From positions 868,001 through 932,000 of the forward strand of contig NZ_CP058529.1 in NCBI RefSeq assembly GCF_013401515.1: a DNA stretch of 64,000 bases, read 5' to 3'. Made by a program: the position numbers and the translations under genes. Below, one piece after another: positions 15,347-23,962 of the stretch; the stretch's first letter is position 1, and every line of letters begins with the position of its first letter. Source of the stretch: Halorarum halophilum (lineage in GTDB: Archaea; Halobacteriota; Halobacteria; Halobacteriales; Haloferacaceae). Under the pieces are notes generated by a model, which saw only the letters and a program-made list of their open reading frames with translations, had not been told where the DNA came from and did no database searches.

Positions 15347-16202
15347 CGTCACCCTCCCCGTCGCCGGCACGCGCCCGAATGGTCCGCATCCGCTCGTCGA
15401 GTTCGGCTTCGAGTTCCGGACGGCGATCTCCGGAATAGTGGTCGATTCTGGCCGCGATGGTTAGCTTGCCCGCAAGCGCGCGTGCGGCCGACCCCCGGTC
15501 CGCCGGCCTGGTTCCGTTGACGTACTCGTGGGTGTAGATGACGCCGTGCTTCGGCGAGGGGGCGTGTCCCCGGAGGTGGGCGAACAGCGCGTCCTCCGCG
15601 CCGAGCACCTGGAGCGTCCCGGACGGCTTCTTTGCCAGCGCCTCCAGCCCGCCGGCCAGCGACACGAGCCGTGCCGCGAGCACCGGGCCGGCCAGGGCGG
15701 CGAGGTTCGGCGCCGCGATCGGTGCCCGTGCCTCGATGAACGACTCCAGCTCCCGCGCCTCGTCCGACAGGTCGACGATGGTGGACGCGAGCGAGACGAC
15801 CCGCTCCTCGACGGGGCCCTCTGGGTCCCGCGCGGCGACGTCGCGGGCGTAGTCGACGCCCGAACCCGACTCGTCGTAGACGCTCCCGGCCCACTCGGCG
15901 AGCCGTTCGGCAAGTTCGTTCGCCGTCCGGTCGGCGTCGTCCATGGCCCGGACACCGTGCTTCAGCTGCTGGTCGTCCGCTCGCTCCCGTTCGCGGACCG
16001 CGGTCTCGGCGGCGGCCACCGTCGCTTCGTGGAGGAGTGCGTAGTACTCACCTTCGTCGGCGACGAAGCCCGCTTCGATCGCCCGTTCGGGCCAATCCGC
16101 CGGGGAGTCGGCGGACCCTGATTCGATCGCGTCACGCGAACCGTCGAGGTCGCCCGGGCGTAACCCTTCGAACCACCCCCCGTCAGTCGTGTTCTCGGCC
16201 AT
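15339..16202 (-). CDS. nop5: Nop5 C/D-box RNP scaffold protein
   Basis: Nop5 bridges fibrillarin and the L7Ae-bound guide RNA. The 287-aa protein has an N-terminal fibrillarin-binding region, a coiled coil (about 65-160) and the C-terminal Nop domain (APNLAALAGPVLAARLVSLA, then LQVLGAEDALFAHLRG and PKHGVIYTHEYV). The basic KKxR tail of other archaea is replaced by an acidic halophilic tail. A TATA-like element at 16226-16232 is about 27 bp before the ATG. It overlaps flpA by 8 bp. Confidence 0.95.
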   Translation of the reverse strand: MAENTTDGGWFEGLRPGDLDGSRDAIESGSADSPADWPERAIEAGFVADEGEYYALLHEATVAAAETAVRERERADDQQLKHGVRAMDDADRTANELAERLAEWAGSVYDESGSGVDYARDVAARDPEGPVEERVVSLASTIVDLSDEARELESFIEARAPIAAPNLAALAGPVLAARLVSLAGGLEALAKKPSGTLQVLGAEDALFAHLRGHAPSPKHGVIYTHEYVNGTRPADRGSAARALAGKLTIAARIDHYSGDRRPELEAELDERMRTIRARAGDGEGDDE

Positions 16203-16441
16203 ACGTCGACCTTAGGCACCCGGCTTGTAAACCCGTTCCCGATACCGGCGTCCGTCTCCCCTACCCCTCGGTCGCCCACAGTATCGAAACCTGCGAGCGT
16301 CTTCCCGAACGGAAGTTAGTCGAACACGTTCCGATCACTTGGAACTCGACGGAATCGTCTGCTCAACAGCTCGATCGGGAAGAACGATGCCAGCCGAAGC
16401 CCACGTGCGCTGCTAGTCGGTCCCGTACCCCCGACGAGAGC

Positions 16442-16840
16442 ATGCGCGCGGCAGACGTGCTCGTCTCCGACTACTCCGGCTCCGTCACCGACTGGCACCA
16501 CACGGGTCGTTCGCTGATCCAACTCACTGACATCGTCGCGGACCGCGAATTGCCGGCCGTCGGCCTCACGACCGATCGGTTGCGTATCGAGACGGTCGAG
16601 CGGCTGTACGCCGAGGGAGTACTCGCCTCGGTCGCGGAACGCCGGGGACGCGTGCTGGATCTGTTCGGGGTCCCGATGGACCGGCGCACTCGCGAGGACG
16701 CCGCCGGGAGAATCATGCAGCTAGCGGATGGCGAACCCGTCCCGGACGAATCGGGAAATCGCCCCGAGGAACTCGCCGATACACGGCCGGTCACTCCCTC
16801 TAGTGAAACGGCCTGTATGCACTCCCCATCGTTGTCGTGA
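16442..16840 (+). pseudogene. Truncated CDP-glycerol glycerophosphotransferase-like gene
   Basis: The frame from the ATG at 16442 encodes 132 aa. Its start, RAADVLVSDYSGSVTDW, followed by HTGRSLIQL, matches the nucleotide-binding C-terminal part of CDP-glycerol glycerophosphotransferase-like proteins. These transfer glycerol phosphate or related groups to cell-surface polymers. A complete enzyme would need roughly 200-300 more residues upstream. The preceding 239 bases (16203-16441) contain nothing similar in any frame, apart from perhaps the few codons before the ATG. The last about 35 residues look non-conserved. It is therefore a decayed or truncated remnant; expression is unlikely to give an active enzyme. 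Confidence 0.65.
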
Positions 16841-16927
16841 CCATCAGCGGCGTCAGCTCTCCGACCTGTCCCGGTCGTCTCGACCGGAAGCGCGGCGTTT
16901 TTGGCCCGGCCTGTATTCGCCACGCAC

Positions 16928-18106
16928 ATGGACCGACCCGAAGTTGATGAACTTACGCCGCCAGACCGAACGCTGATGGGTCCCGGCCCGAGCGACGTTC
17001 ACCCCCGAGTACTCCGCGCGATGTCGACCCCGCTCGTCGGCCACCTCGACCCCGCGTTCGTCGAGATCATGGACGAGACTCAGGAGCTCCTGCGGTACGC
17101 GTTCCGAACCGACAACCAGTGGACCATCCCCGTCTCCGGGACGGGGTCGGCGTCGATGGAGGCGGCCATCGGCAACCTCGTCGAACCCGGCGAGACGATG
17201 CTCGTCCCGACGAACGGCTACTTCGGCGGTCGGATGGCCGACATGGCGCGCCGCGCCGGCGGCGAGGTCGTCGAGGTGGACGCGCCGTGGGGCGAGCCGC
17301 TCGACCCCGCGGACGTGAAGAACGCCTTCGACGAACACCAGCCCGACGTGTTCGGCTTCGTCCACGCCGAGACGTCGACGGGCGTGCGCCAGCCGAGCGT
17401 CCCCGAACTCACGTCGATCGCCCACGACCACGACGCCTACGTGATCGCCGACTGCGTCACGTCGCTCGGCGGCGTCGAACTCAGGGTCGACGACTGGGAC
17501 GTCGACGTGGCGTACTCCGGCCCGCAGAAGTGCCTCTCGTGCCCGCCGGGCGCCTCGCCGCTCACCCTGAACGACCGCGCGATGGACAAGGTCCTGGGGC
17601 GGGAGGAGCCGTCCCGCTCGTGGTACCTCGACCTCTCGCTGCTCGAGGGGTACTGGGGCGACGAGCGCGCGTACCACCACACGGCGCCGATCACGAACGT
17701 GTACGCTCTCCGCGAGTCGCTCCGATTCGTCGCGGAGGAGGGCATCGAACAGCGGTGGGACCGCCACCGCGACGTCGCCGGCGCCCTGAAGGCGGGCGTC
17801 GAGGCGATGGGGCTCGAGATGAACGCCGCGGACGAGTTCTGGCTGCCGAGTCTCAACGCGGTACGCGTCCCTGACGGGGTGACGGACGGCGCCGTCATCG
17901 AGAGCCTGCTGGCGAACTACGACGTCGAGATCGCCGGCGGCCTCGGCGACCTGTCGGGCGACATCTTCCGCATCGGCTGCATGGGTCACTCCGCCCGACC
18001 CGGCAACGTCTCGTTCCTGGTGAGTGCGCTGGGCGAGACGCTCCGCGAACAGGGCGCCGACGTCGACGTGGGCGCGGGGACCGAGACGGTCGCGAGCGAA
18101 CTGTAG
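16928..18106 (+). CDS. Class V aminotransferase (alanine-glyoxylate/serine-pyruvate type)
   Basis: This PLP enzyme should move an amino group between alanine or serine and glyoxylate or pyruvate in the cytosol. The 392-aa protein starts with the family mark LMGPGPSDVHP. It contains SGTGSASMEAA (phosphate-binding region), VIADCVTSLGG (the Asp that contacts the PLP ring) and the Schiff-base lysine in SGPQKCLSCPPG. The C-terminal RIGCMGHSARPGNV is also typical. The ATG at 16928 is preferred to a GTG-type start 27 bp upstream, since the conserved region begins about 16 residues later. Substrate preference cannot be fixed from sequence. Confidence 0.9.
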   Translation: MDRPEVDELTPPDRTLMGPGPSDVHPRVLRAMSTPLVGHLDPAFVEIMDETQELLRYAFRTDNQWTIPVSGTGSASMEAAIGNLVEPGETMLVPTNGYFGGRMADMARRAGGEVVEVDAPWGEPLDPADVKNAFDEHQPDVFGFVHAETSTGVRQPSVPELTSIAHDHDAYVIADCVTSLGGVELRVDDWDVDVAYSGPQKCLSCPPGASPLTLNDRAMDKVLGREEPSRSWYLDLSLLEGYWGDERAYHHTAPITNVYALRESLRFVAEEGIEQRWDRHRDVAGALKAGVEAMGLEMNAADEFWLPSLNAVRVPDGVTDGAVIESLLANYDVEIAGGLGDLSGDIFRIGCMGHSARPGNVSFLVSALGETLREQGADVDVGAGTETVASEL

Positions 18107-18188
18107 CTGGAAGCCCGTCGCCGACACGTTTTTCTGGGTAGTCGAACCGACGCGGACGGAGACGTCCGCCGCGATTTTCCGCTTCAGG

Positions 18189-19493
18189 TCACCACTGTCG
18201 CAGCGCGCCCGCGCCGTGGGTCCGCCAGAGCACCCCGAGGAGCGTGAGCGCGCCGAGGATCGCGAACGCGCCGCCGGCGTAGAACACCGAGTCCATCCCG
18301 ACCTCGGCCATCAGCCAGCCGCCGGCGATCGGCGCCACCACCGACCCGGGGCGCCACACCAGTTCGCGGATGCCGAAACTCGACGCGACGCCGTCGCCGT
18401 CGCTCCCCTCGTCGGCGAACAGCGCCATGCTGGCCGGTTCGCGGAAACTGTCGGCGATGCCCAGCCCGCAGTTGAGCGCGAGCAGGGGGAGGAACGCCGC
18501 CGACACGGCGCCGACGACCGGCAGGGAGCCGGGGAGACCGAGCGACCCTCCGATGACGGGCGTGAACGGGACGAGCAGCGCGACCAGCCCGTAGGCGCCG
18601 CCGCCGGCGAAGACGAACAGGGACCGACCCGCACTGTCAGAGAGCCGGCCGGTGAACGGCTGGAGGAGCATGTTCGTGAACTTCTCGGAGACGGTGATGA
18701 CCGAGACGGCGAACGCCGGATAGCCGAGGCCGCCCTGCGCGAGCGCGAACCCGGCGAACACGGGGACCCAGTTGCGGACGAGCGTCACGGCGACGGCGTA
18801 CTGCGCGCGGAAGGAGGTGAGCGTGAGGATGCGACGGTTCACCGCGAGGTCCGAGAACGGGAACCCGCCGATCCGGGTGTCGTCGGCCGAGAGCAGGAGC
18901 GCGGTCGCGCCGAACGTGACGACGTACAGTCCGGTGATGAGCAGGAACACCTCGTAGGAGCCGCCGAAGTAGTCGTAGAGGAACCCCGCCGAGAGGCCGC
19001 CCAGGATCGACGCCGCGAACGAGGCGGCGTTGGACTTCCCGATGTGGTTCGCGCGCGTCCCGGTCGTGGCGAGTTCGCCGACGAGCGCGAGCGTCATGAG
19101 CCCCATCCCGGTGAAGACGATGCCCTGGAACGCCCGAACGGCCAGCAGTTGCGACTCCGTGGTGACGAAGCCGAACGCCGCGTACGTGACGATCCCGAGC
19201 GCGAGCGTCCCGAGCAGCACCAGCCGCTTGTCGTACCGATCGCCGGCCCAGGCGAGCGGGACGACCGTGGCAGTCTGTGCGAGGGTGTAGGCGGTGTAGA
19301 GGAGCCCGAAACCGACGCCGCCGATTCCGAGTTCGGGGGCGATCTTCGGGATCAGGATGATGAGCGTGATGGACCCGAACCCGCCCGCGAAGCGGGAGAG
19401 GTAGAGCGTCCAGAACTGGAGCGGGGACGGCTGTTCGTCGGGGGGCACACCGGCGCTCCGACGACCGCCGGCAAAGAGGCGTCGAAACCGCAC
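18189..19493 (-). CDS. MFS transporter
   Basis: The 434-aa integral membrane protein has about 12 hydrophobic segments. After a basic N-terminal tail the first helix begins near LQFWTLYLSRFAGG. The loop between helices 2 and 3 carries the MFS motif A variant WAGDRYDKRLVLL. The C-terminal half has a related RLSDSAGRSLFVF loop, the internal pseudo-repeat of the family. It is probably a proton- or sodium-linked drug or metabolite transporter; the substrate is unknown. Convergent with the aminotransferase gene, no obvious partner. Confidence 0.9.
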   Translation of the reverse strand: MRFRRLFAGGRRSAGVPPDEQPSPLQFWTLYLSRFAGGFGSITLIILIPKIAPELGIGGVGFGLLYTAYTLAQTATVVPLAWAGDRYDKRLVLLGTLALGIVTYAAFGFVTTESQLLAVRAFQGIVFTGMGLMTLALVGELATTGTRANHIGKSNAASFAASILGGLSAGFLYDYFGGSYEVFLLITGLYVVTFGATALLLSADDTRIGGFPFSDLAVNRRILTLTSFRAQYAVAVTLVRNWVPVFAGFALAQGGLGYPAFAVSVITVSEKFTNMLLQPFTGRLSDSAGRSLFVFAGGGAYGLVALLVPFTPVIGGSLGLPGSLPVVGAVSAAFLPLLALNCGLGIADSFREPASMALFADEGSDGDGVASSFGIRELVWRPGSVVAPIAGGWLMAEVGMDSVFYAGGAFAILGALTLLGVLWRTHGAGALRQW

Positions 19494-19594
19494 GACCGAG
19501 TCGGCAACTGTCGCCGCGACTCGCCGTTCGAGGTCGCGGTCGTGTCGGGTGGCGAGTGCCGTTGCTTCAAGGCGACACGGCGGGAACGCGGACC

Positions 19595-20038
19595 ATGGTC
19601 ACCCTCGTCGACACGCTCATCGAGAACCGCGAGCGCGTCCAGCCGGACGACACGAACAACTACGACACCGCCCACGGCGGCAACGTCGCGAAGTGGATGG
19701 ACGAGGCCGGCGCGCTGTCCGCGATGCGCCTCGCCGGCGAGTCGTGTGTCACGGCGAGCATCGACCGCCTCGACTTCGAGCGACCGATCCCCCGTGGCGA
19801 CACGTGCGTGATCGAGTCGTACGCGTTCGCCACCGGTCGAACGAGCGTCCGCGTTCGCCTCCGGGCGTTCCGGGAGAACCCGCGGACCGGCGAGCGGGAA
19901 CAGACGACCGCCTCGTACTTCGTGTTCGTCGCCATCGACGAGGATCTGAAGCCCACCTCGGTCCCGGAGCTCGAAGTCGAGACGGAACGGGGCCGTCGGT
20001 TACAGCGAGCGGCGCTCGACGGCGAGCCGGATCGATAG
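19595..20038 (+). CDS. Acyl-CoA thioesterase (hotdog fold)
   Basis: The 147-aa protein has the BACH/YciA-type hotdog pattern. An early HGGNVAKWMDEAGALSAMR helix carries the catalytic Asp/Glu region; SIDRLDFERPI and a VRVRLRAFREN strand follow. It should hydrolyse medium or long acyl-CoA to free acid and CoA. The ATG at 19595 directly precedes the conserved MVTLVDTLIENRERV start; a start 39 bp upstream adds only unconserved residues. The acidic C-terminal tail is halophilic. The partner pathway is not visible in the neighbourhood. Confidence 0.85.
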   Translation: MVTLVDTLIENRERVQPDDTNNYDTAHGGNVAKWMDEAGALSAMRLAGESCVTASIDRLDFERPIPRGDTCVIESYAFATGRTSVRVRLRAFRENPRTGEREQTTASYFVFVAIDEDLKPTSVPELEVETERGRRLQRAALDGEPDR

Positions 20039-20095
20039 CGGGTTTTCGTCCGGGGTGGGCGGCGCCGTTTTGCCCGCGACGTCCGTAACGGAGCC

Positions 20096-20626
20096 ATGAC
20101 AATCCCCCACCGCGTCGTCGACCGTATCGCGGACGCATCCCTCTCGGCGCACCTCGCCACCAGCGTCGACGACCGACCCCACGTCGCCCCCGTCTGGTAC
20201 GCCTACGACGACGGGTCGCTCTGGGTGTCCACCGGCGGGCGGAAGCTCCGGAACCTCCGGCGGAACCCCCGCGTCGCCGTCTCCGTCGAGAGCGCCGACC
20301 GCGCCGGCAACGTCGACTGGAACGCGACGCTGCTCGCCACCGCCCGGATCGTCGAGGACGACGAACGCGAGTCGTGGCTGCTCGAACGGATCGACGAGAA
20401 GTACGGGGGCGATGGCGAGAGTGGGGGAGCCGACGGTGACGCAGCCGACGACGCTGACGCCGACGATGACCCGGATACGGGCGGAGGGACTGTGACCGAC
20501 GGGGGGACGTCCGGCAGTGGAGCCGCCGACGGCGGAGCGGGAGCCCGAGAGGGAGGCGTCGACGATGAAACGTCGAGCGGGCTGGTAGAACTCCGGATCG
20601 CCAGCGCGACCCTATCGACGTACTGA
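20096..20626 (+). CDS. Pyridoxamine 5'-phosphate oxidase-like FMN-binding protein with acidic insert
   Basis: The 176-aa protein has the split-barrel PPOX fold: HLATSVDDRPHVAPVWYAYD, then LWVSTGGRKLRNLRRNPRVAV. This family binds FMN or F420 and includes small reductases. The fold is interrupted after about residue 105 by roughly 55 residues of almost pure Gly/Asp/Ala/Ser/Thr. A final strand, GLVELRIASATLSTY, then completes the barrel. That insert is unusual even for a halophile and probably forms a disordered loop. The true substrate is unknown. Confidence 0.8.
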   Translation: MTIPHRVVDRIADASLSAHLATSVDDRPHVAPVWYAYDDGSLWVSTGGRKLRNLRRNPRVAVSVESADRAGNVDWNATLLATARIVEDDERESWLLERIDEKYGGDGESGGADGDAADDADADDDPDTGGGTVTDGGTSGSGAADGGAGAREGGVDDETSSGLVELRIASATLSTY

Positions 20627-20691
20627 GACGGGGTCACCGGGAACCCCCCGAATCCGTCGCTTAAACCGTGGCTTCAGTCATCTGAGGATAT

Positions 20692-21015
20692 TTGCCACTT
20701 GCCGACTACACTCGCACTAAGAGCGAGGCCACGACCATCAGGCTGACCGACCGCCGCCAGTCGGTGTACGACGCCCTCCAGGAGGCAACGGGGGAGCGCT
20801 CCCGCTCGCAGGCCATCGACGTCGCCACCGAGTACTACTGCTTCATGGCCGGGGACAACCGCCTCCAGCCCGCGAGCGGGCGCGTCGCCCGCCTCCTCCG
20901 CCGGGCGCGCGAGGAGGGGAGCCTCACGGCCGAGCAGATCGCCGAGATCATGGACTGCGAGGAGCTGCCGGTGTCCTACGAGGTCGCGGTGGACTGCGGA
21001 CGCTCGGACGGCTGA
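20692..21015 (+). CDS. Ribbon-helix-helix-type regulator with TTG start
   Basis: This 107-aa protein has an N-terminal beta strand (ATTIRLTDRRQSVYDALQEA) followed by the helix pattern of ribbon-helix-helix proteins (RSRSQAIDVATEYYCFMAGD) and a C-terminal acidic region. Only TTG at 20692 can serve as the start: a stop lies three codons upstream. A TATA-like CTTAAACC about 28 bp before it supports a leaderless message there. DNA binding is likely; targets are unknown. Confidence 0.7.
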   Translation: MPLADYTRTKSEATTIRLTDRRQSVYDALQEATGERSRSQAIDVATEYYCFMAGDNRLQPASGRVARLLRRAREEGSLTAEQIAEIMDCEELPVSYEVAVDCGRSDG

Positions 21016-21120
21016 GTTACGGAGCGCGAGGCGGGGCCGAATCCTCGCCTATCGCGCGCAGGGTAACGAGCGTCTACGTCCACCCGTCCGCGTCGACCCC
21101 GAGGCACTCGGCGAGCGGAT

Positions 21121-21684
21121 TCAGCAGTCCTCCCCGGGAGCGTCCACGGGGTAGACTACCGTCGTCTGGAGTTCCTTCACGTTCGTATCCTCCCCCTTAT
21201 GTCCGTCAGTGAAGTCGGGGCGTTCGAAGTCGAACTCCCCGTTCTCGTTTGTGTCCTCGACGGCCCTCGTCTGGACGATCACTTCCGGAAGCGGGTTCTC
21301 GTCCTCGTCCTCGAACGGGATCGCTTCGGGGAGTTCCAGCACGAGCGTCGCTCGCTCGCCCGGTTCCAGATACCGGCTCTGGGTCACGTCGTAGAACTCG
21401 GTGGCCGTAGCAGCATTGGAAGCGCTGCCGATACTAACCAGGACGAATCCCCCGCGGGGGAAACACGCCGTCACCGGTATCCCCTCGCTCGTCGGCGTGT
21501 CGGCGAACTCGAGTTCCGTCTCGTCGCAGTCGGCGGCCGAAACGTTGGTGTGCAGGTCGTTCGCAGGTCCGTCCGGCGCACTCGCTCCCACTGGCACGCC
21601 CATAGTGAGCGCCGAGCAGAGGAGTACGAGCGTGATGGCGACAGTGCGTATCCGAGGGGAGAATAGATACCGAGTACGAGTCAT
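21121..21684 (-). CDS. Secreted DUF7282-like protein
   Basis: From the ATG at 21682-21684 this gives 187 aa with a clear Sec signal peptide. A basic MTRTRYLFSPRIR is followed by a hydrophobic core and an ALTMGVPVGASA cleavage region. The mature part has the pattern of haloarchaeal DUF7282 domains: GFVLVSIGSAS, SRYLEPGERATLVLELP, then a calcium-like DTNENGEFDF and a final DGHKGEDTNV turn. It is probably an extracellular or surface beta-sandwich protein. The frame remains open for 100 codons upstream, but that segment differs in composition and is described separately. Confidence 0.7.
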   Translation of the reverse strand: MTRTRYLFSPRIRTVAITLVLLCSALTMGVPVGASAPDGPANDLHTNVSAADCDETELEFADTPTSEGIPVTACFPRGGFVLVSIGSASNAATATEFYDVTQSRYLEPGERATLVLELPEAIPFEDEDENPLPEVIVQTRAVEDTNENGEFDFERPDFTDGHKGEDTNVKELQTTVVYPVDAPGEDC

Positions 21685-21984
21685 GATCGAATACTGTTGC
21701 TGCTCTTCCGTAGCGGGCTGTTGATGCTGTTCATACACTAAATTGCACTTGTTATCAATGCTCGTGACTCGATGTAGGCCACATACAAAGCACTTCGCGT
21801 GCTGATGTGGCAGCCATGTGGATTTTAGGGCACAAATTGGACAAGCATCAAACTCAATTCCCTCAAGAGATGTCGTAGAGTGACACTTTTCCAATAGTGG
21901 GATGGGTAGTCCACGCTTATTGGCGCAACGTGACCCCGTATTCAGGTTGTGGAACTCTCGAGGTCCGGGGCTCGCGTACCACAA
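21685..21984 (-). other. AT-rich in-frame segment with a zinc-ribbon-like motif
   Basis: Upstream of and in frame with the secreted-protein gene, 100 codons stay open. They contain a CPIC and a CFVC knuckle 14 residues apart, a spacing compatible with a zinc ribbon. The codons are low-GC, unlike the flanking host genes. It may be a remnant of a mobile gene or a small zinc protein now fused in frame. I cannot show it is translated. From here to tRNA-Lys (21985-22215) I see no gene. Confidence 0.3.
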
Positions 21985-22094
21985 CGACCGAGGAGAATGT
22001 AGACTGGCTCTGCGTGGGACGAATCCCCCGGTGAGCCGTCACAGCGCTACGCGGACTCGTCGTTGACGCTCCCCGCAGTTGTGTCGCGCGGAAA

Positions 22095-22117
22095 ACGGGC
22101 CGGGAGGGATTTGAACC
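22095..22117. repeat. Duplicated 3' end of tRNA-Lys (integration scar)
   Basis: Twenty-three bases are identical to 22215-22237, the 3' end of the neighbouring tRNA-Lys gene (acceptor and most of the T-arm). The copy lies 120 bp beyond the 3' end of the intact tRNA in the same orientation and cannot fold as a tRNA. This is what a lost or shrunken integrative element leaves behind. Confidence 0.6.
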
Positions 22118-22215
22118 ACGCCCGGACGTGCTCACTCCCTTGCGCGCGTCCGGTCTACCCCAAATCCCCCCTACCGGTTCACACGACGGTTCGCTCCGCT
22201 CACCGTCTCGTTGCA

Positions 22216-22289
22216 CGGGCCGGGAGGGATTTGAACCCCCGACCGACGGATTAAGAGTCCGTCGCTCTCCCTAACTGAGCTACCGGCCC
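22216..22289 (-). tRNA. tRNA-Lys (anticodon CUU)
   Basis: The minus strand folds as a 74-nt tRNA. The acceptor stem GGGCCGG (22283-22289) pairs with 22217-22223 and the discriminator is G. The anticodon stem closes the loop CTCTTAA with anticodon CTT (Lys). The T-loop is TTCAAAT and CCA is not encoded. Confidence 0.95.
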
Positions 22290-22401
22290 CGACGCTCGTA
22301 ACTTCCGCCGTCCCTGTAAAATGCCTTCCGCTTCCCGCCCGCTCTCGGTCGTGAACGAACATCACCGCTTAAGTCCCGTGACGCCCGACGGCGAGTCACC
22401 A

Positions 22402-23877
22402 ATGAGTACTGGGGTGACGATTTCCTCGATGTCTACCTACGCGATTCTGGGGTGTGGGAGCGTCGGGCACGCCGTCGCGGACGATCTCACGGAGGAGGGC
22501 AAGGACGTGCTCATCCTCGACAAGGACGAGTCCCGCGTCGAGGCCCTGCGCGACCAGGACCTCAACGCGCAGGTCCAGGACATCGCGGAGGACGACGTCG
22601 CCGGCGTCGTCGCCGACAGGGACGTCATCCTGATCCTCTCGTCGGACGTGGACGCGAACAAGGAGGCCGTCCGGGCCATCCGGGACCGCGACGGCGAGCA
22701 GTACGTCGTCGTCCGTGCGTCGGACCCCGTCAGCCAGGACGAACTCACGCAGCTCGGGGCCGACGTGGTGATCAACCCCTCGACGGTCATCGCCGACTCG
22801 GCGCTACGCGCGCTCGAATCGGGGGAGCTGGAGTACAAGGCGAGACAGCTCGCCGACATCCTCGAGAACACCGACGGCCACCTGGCCATCCTCGCGCACG
22901 ACAACCCCGACCCGGACTCCATCGCCGCGGCCGTCGCGCTGGCCGCCATCGCCGCCGAGTACGACATCGAGGCCGACATCCTCTACGACGGCGAGATCGG
23001 CCACCAGGAGAACCGCGCGTTCGTCAACACGCTCGGCATCGACCTTCGGGCGCGCGAGGACGCCGGCCCGCTGTCGAGCTACGGCGCGCTCGCGCTCGTC
23101 GACTACTCCGAGGCCGGCCAGCTCGACATCGGCGCCGACGTCGACATCTACATCGATCACGAGGAGCCCGACGAGTCGTTCGAGGCGGAGTTCACCGACA
23201 TCCGCCGGAACGTCTCCGCGACCTCGACCATCCTCACGAAGTACATCCAGGAGTTCGACCTCTCGCCGAGCGAGACGGTGGCGACGGCCCTCCTGTACGG
23301 CATCCGTGCGGAGACGGTCGACTTCAAGCGCGACACGACGCCCGCGGATCTCACCGCCGCCGCCTACCTCCACCCGTTCGCCGACCACGACATGCTGGAG
23401 GAGGTCGAGTCGCCCTCGATGTCGCCCGAGACGCTCGACGTGCTCGCCGAGGCCATCCAGAACCGCGAGGTCCAGGGGAGCCACCTCGTCTCGAACGCGG
23501 GGTTCATCCGCGACCGCGAGGCGCTCGCGCAGGCCGCCCAGCAGCTACTCGACCTGGAGGGCATCACAACGTCCGCCGTCTTCGGCATCGCGGACGACAC
23601 CATCTACCTCGCGGCGCGCTCGAAGGACATCCGCATCAACATCGGCAACGTCCTCCAGGACGCCTTCTCGGACATCGGCGAGGCGGCCGGCCACTCGACG
23701 CAGGGGAACGCCGAGATCCCGCTTGGGCTGTTCACCGGCATCGAGGCGAGCGAGTCGAACCGCGACACCCTCCTGAAGCTCTCCGAGGAGGCGGTCCGCA
23801 GGAAGCTGTTCGACGCGATGGGCGTCGAGAGTTCGGGCAGCAGTAGCGGCGGTAGCGAGTCGAGCAACGGGTCCTGA
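22402..23877 (+). CDS. TrkA-N / DHH phosphoesterase fusion protein
   Basis: This 491-aa cytosolic protein fuses two modules. The N-terminus (about 10-130) is an RCK/TrkA-N Rossmann domain (AILGCGSVGHAVADDL) that binds NAD or a similar nucleotide. The rest is a DHH/DHHA1 phosphoesterase, with LAILAHDNPDPDSIAAA as the metal-binding motif, then ALVDYSEAGQ and VDIYIDHEE. DHH proteins of this kind often cleave cyclic dinucleotides, oligonucleotides or pyrophosphates. The ATG at 22402 lies about 29 bp after a CGCTTAAG TATA-like element; an internal ATG at 22429 is the alternative. The C-terminal tail is Ser/Gly-rich. The architecture is known in haloarchaea but the substrate is not. Confidence 0.88.
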   Translation: MSTGVTISSMSTYAILGCGSVGHAVADDLTEEGKDVLILDKDESRVEALRDQDLNAQVQDIAEDDVAGVVADRDVILILSSDVDANKEAVRAIRDRDGEQYVVVRASDPVSQDELTQLGADVVINPSTVIADSALRALESGELEYKARQLADILENTDGHLAILAHDNPDPDSIAAAVALAAIAAEYDIEADILYDGEIGHQENRAFVNTLGIDLRAREDAGPLSSYGALALVDYSEAGQLDIGADVDIYIDHEEPDESFEAEFTDIRRNVSATSTILTKYIQEFDLSPSETVATALLYGIRAETVDFKRDTTPADLTAAAYLHPFADHDMLEEVESPSMSPETLDVLAEAIQNREVQGSHLVSNAGFIRDREALAQAAQQLLDLEGITTSAVFGIADDTIYLAARSKDIRINIGNVLQDAFSDIGEAAGHSTQGNAEIPLGLFTGIEASESNRDTLLKLSEEAVRRKLFDAMGVESSGSSSGGSESSNGS

Positions 23878-23962
23878 CCTGGCCCGACCGCCGCCGGTCC
23901 CGTCTTCCGGTCTTCCTTACGGTCCTGTACTCCGAGATATCGCAGGAAAGGGAGGCCCCCGG

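Noticed and set aside
16037-16441. Upstream extension of the CDP-glycerol transferase frame
   Set aside because: It overlaps the start of nop5 on the other strand and shows no similarity to the family apart from perhaps the last few codons.
22095-22170. A second tRNA gene next to tRNA-Lys
   Set aside because: Only the 3' 23 bases match; no anticodon arm or 5' acceptor strand can pair.
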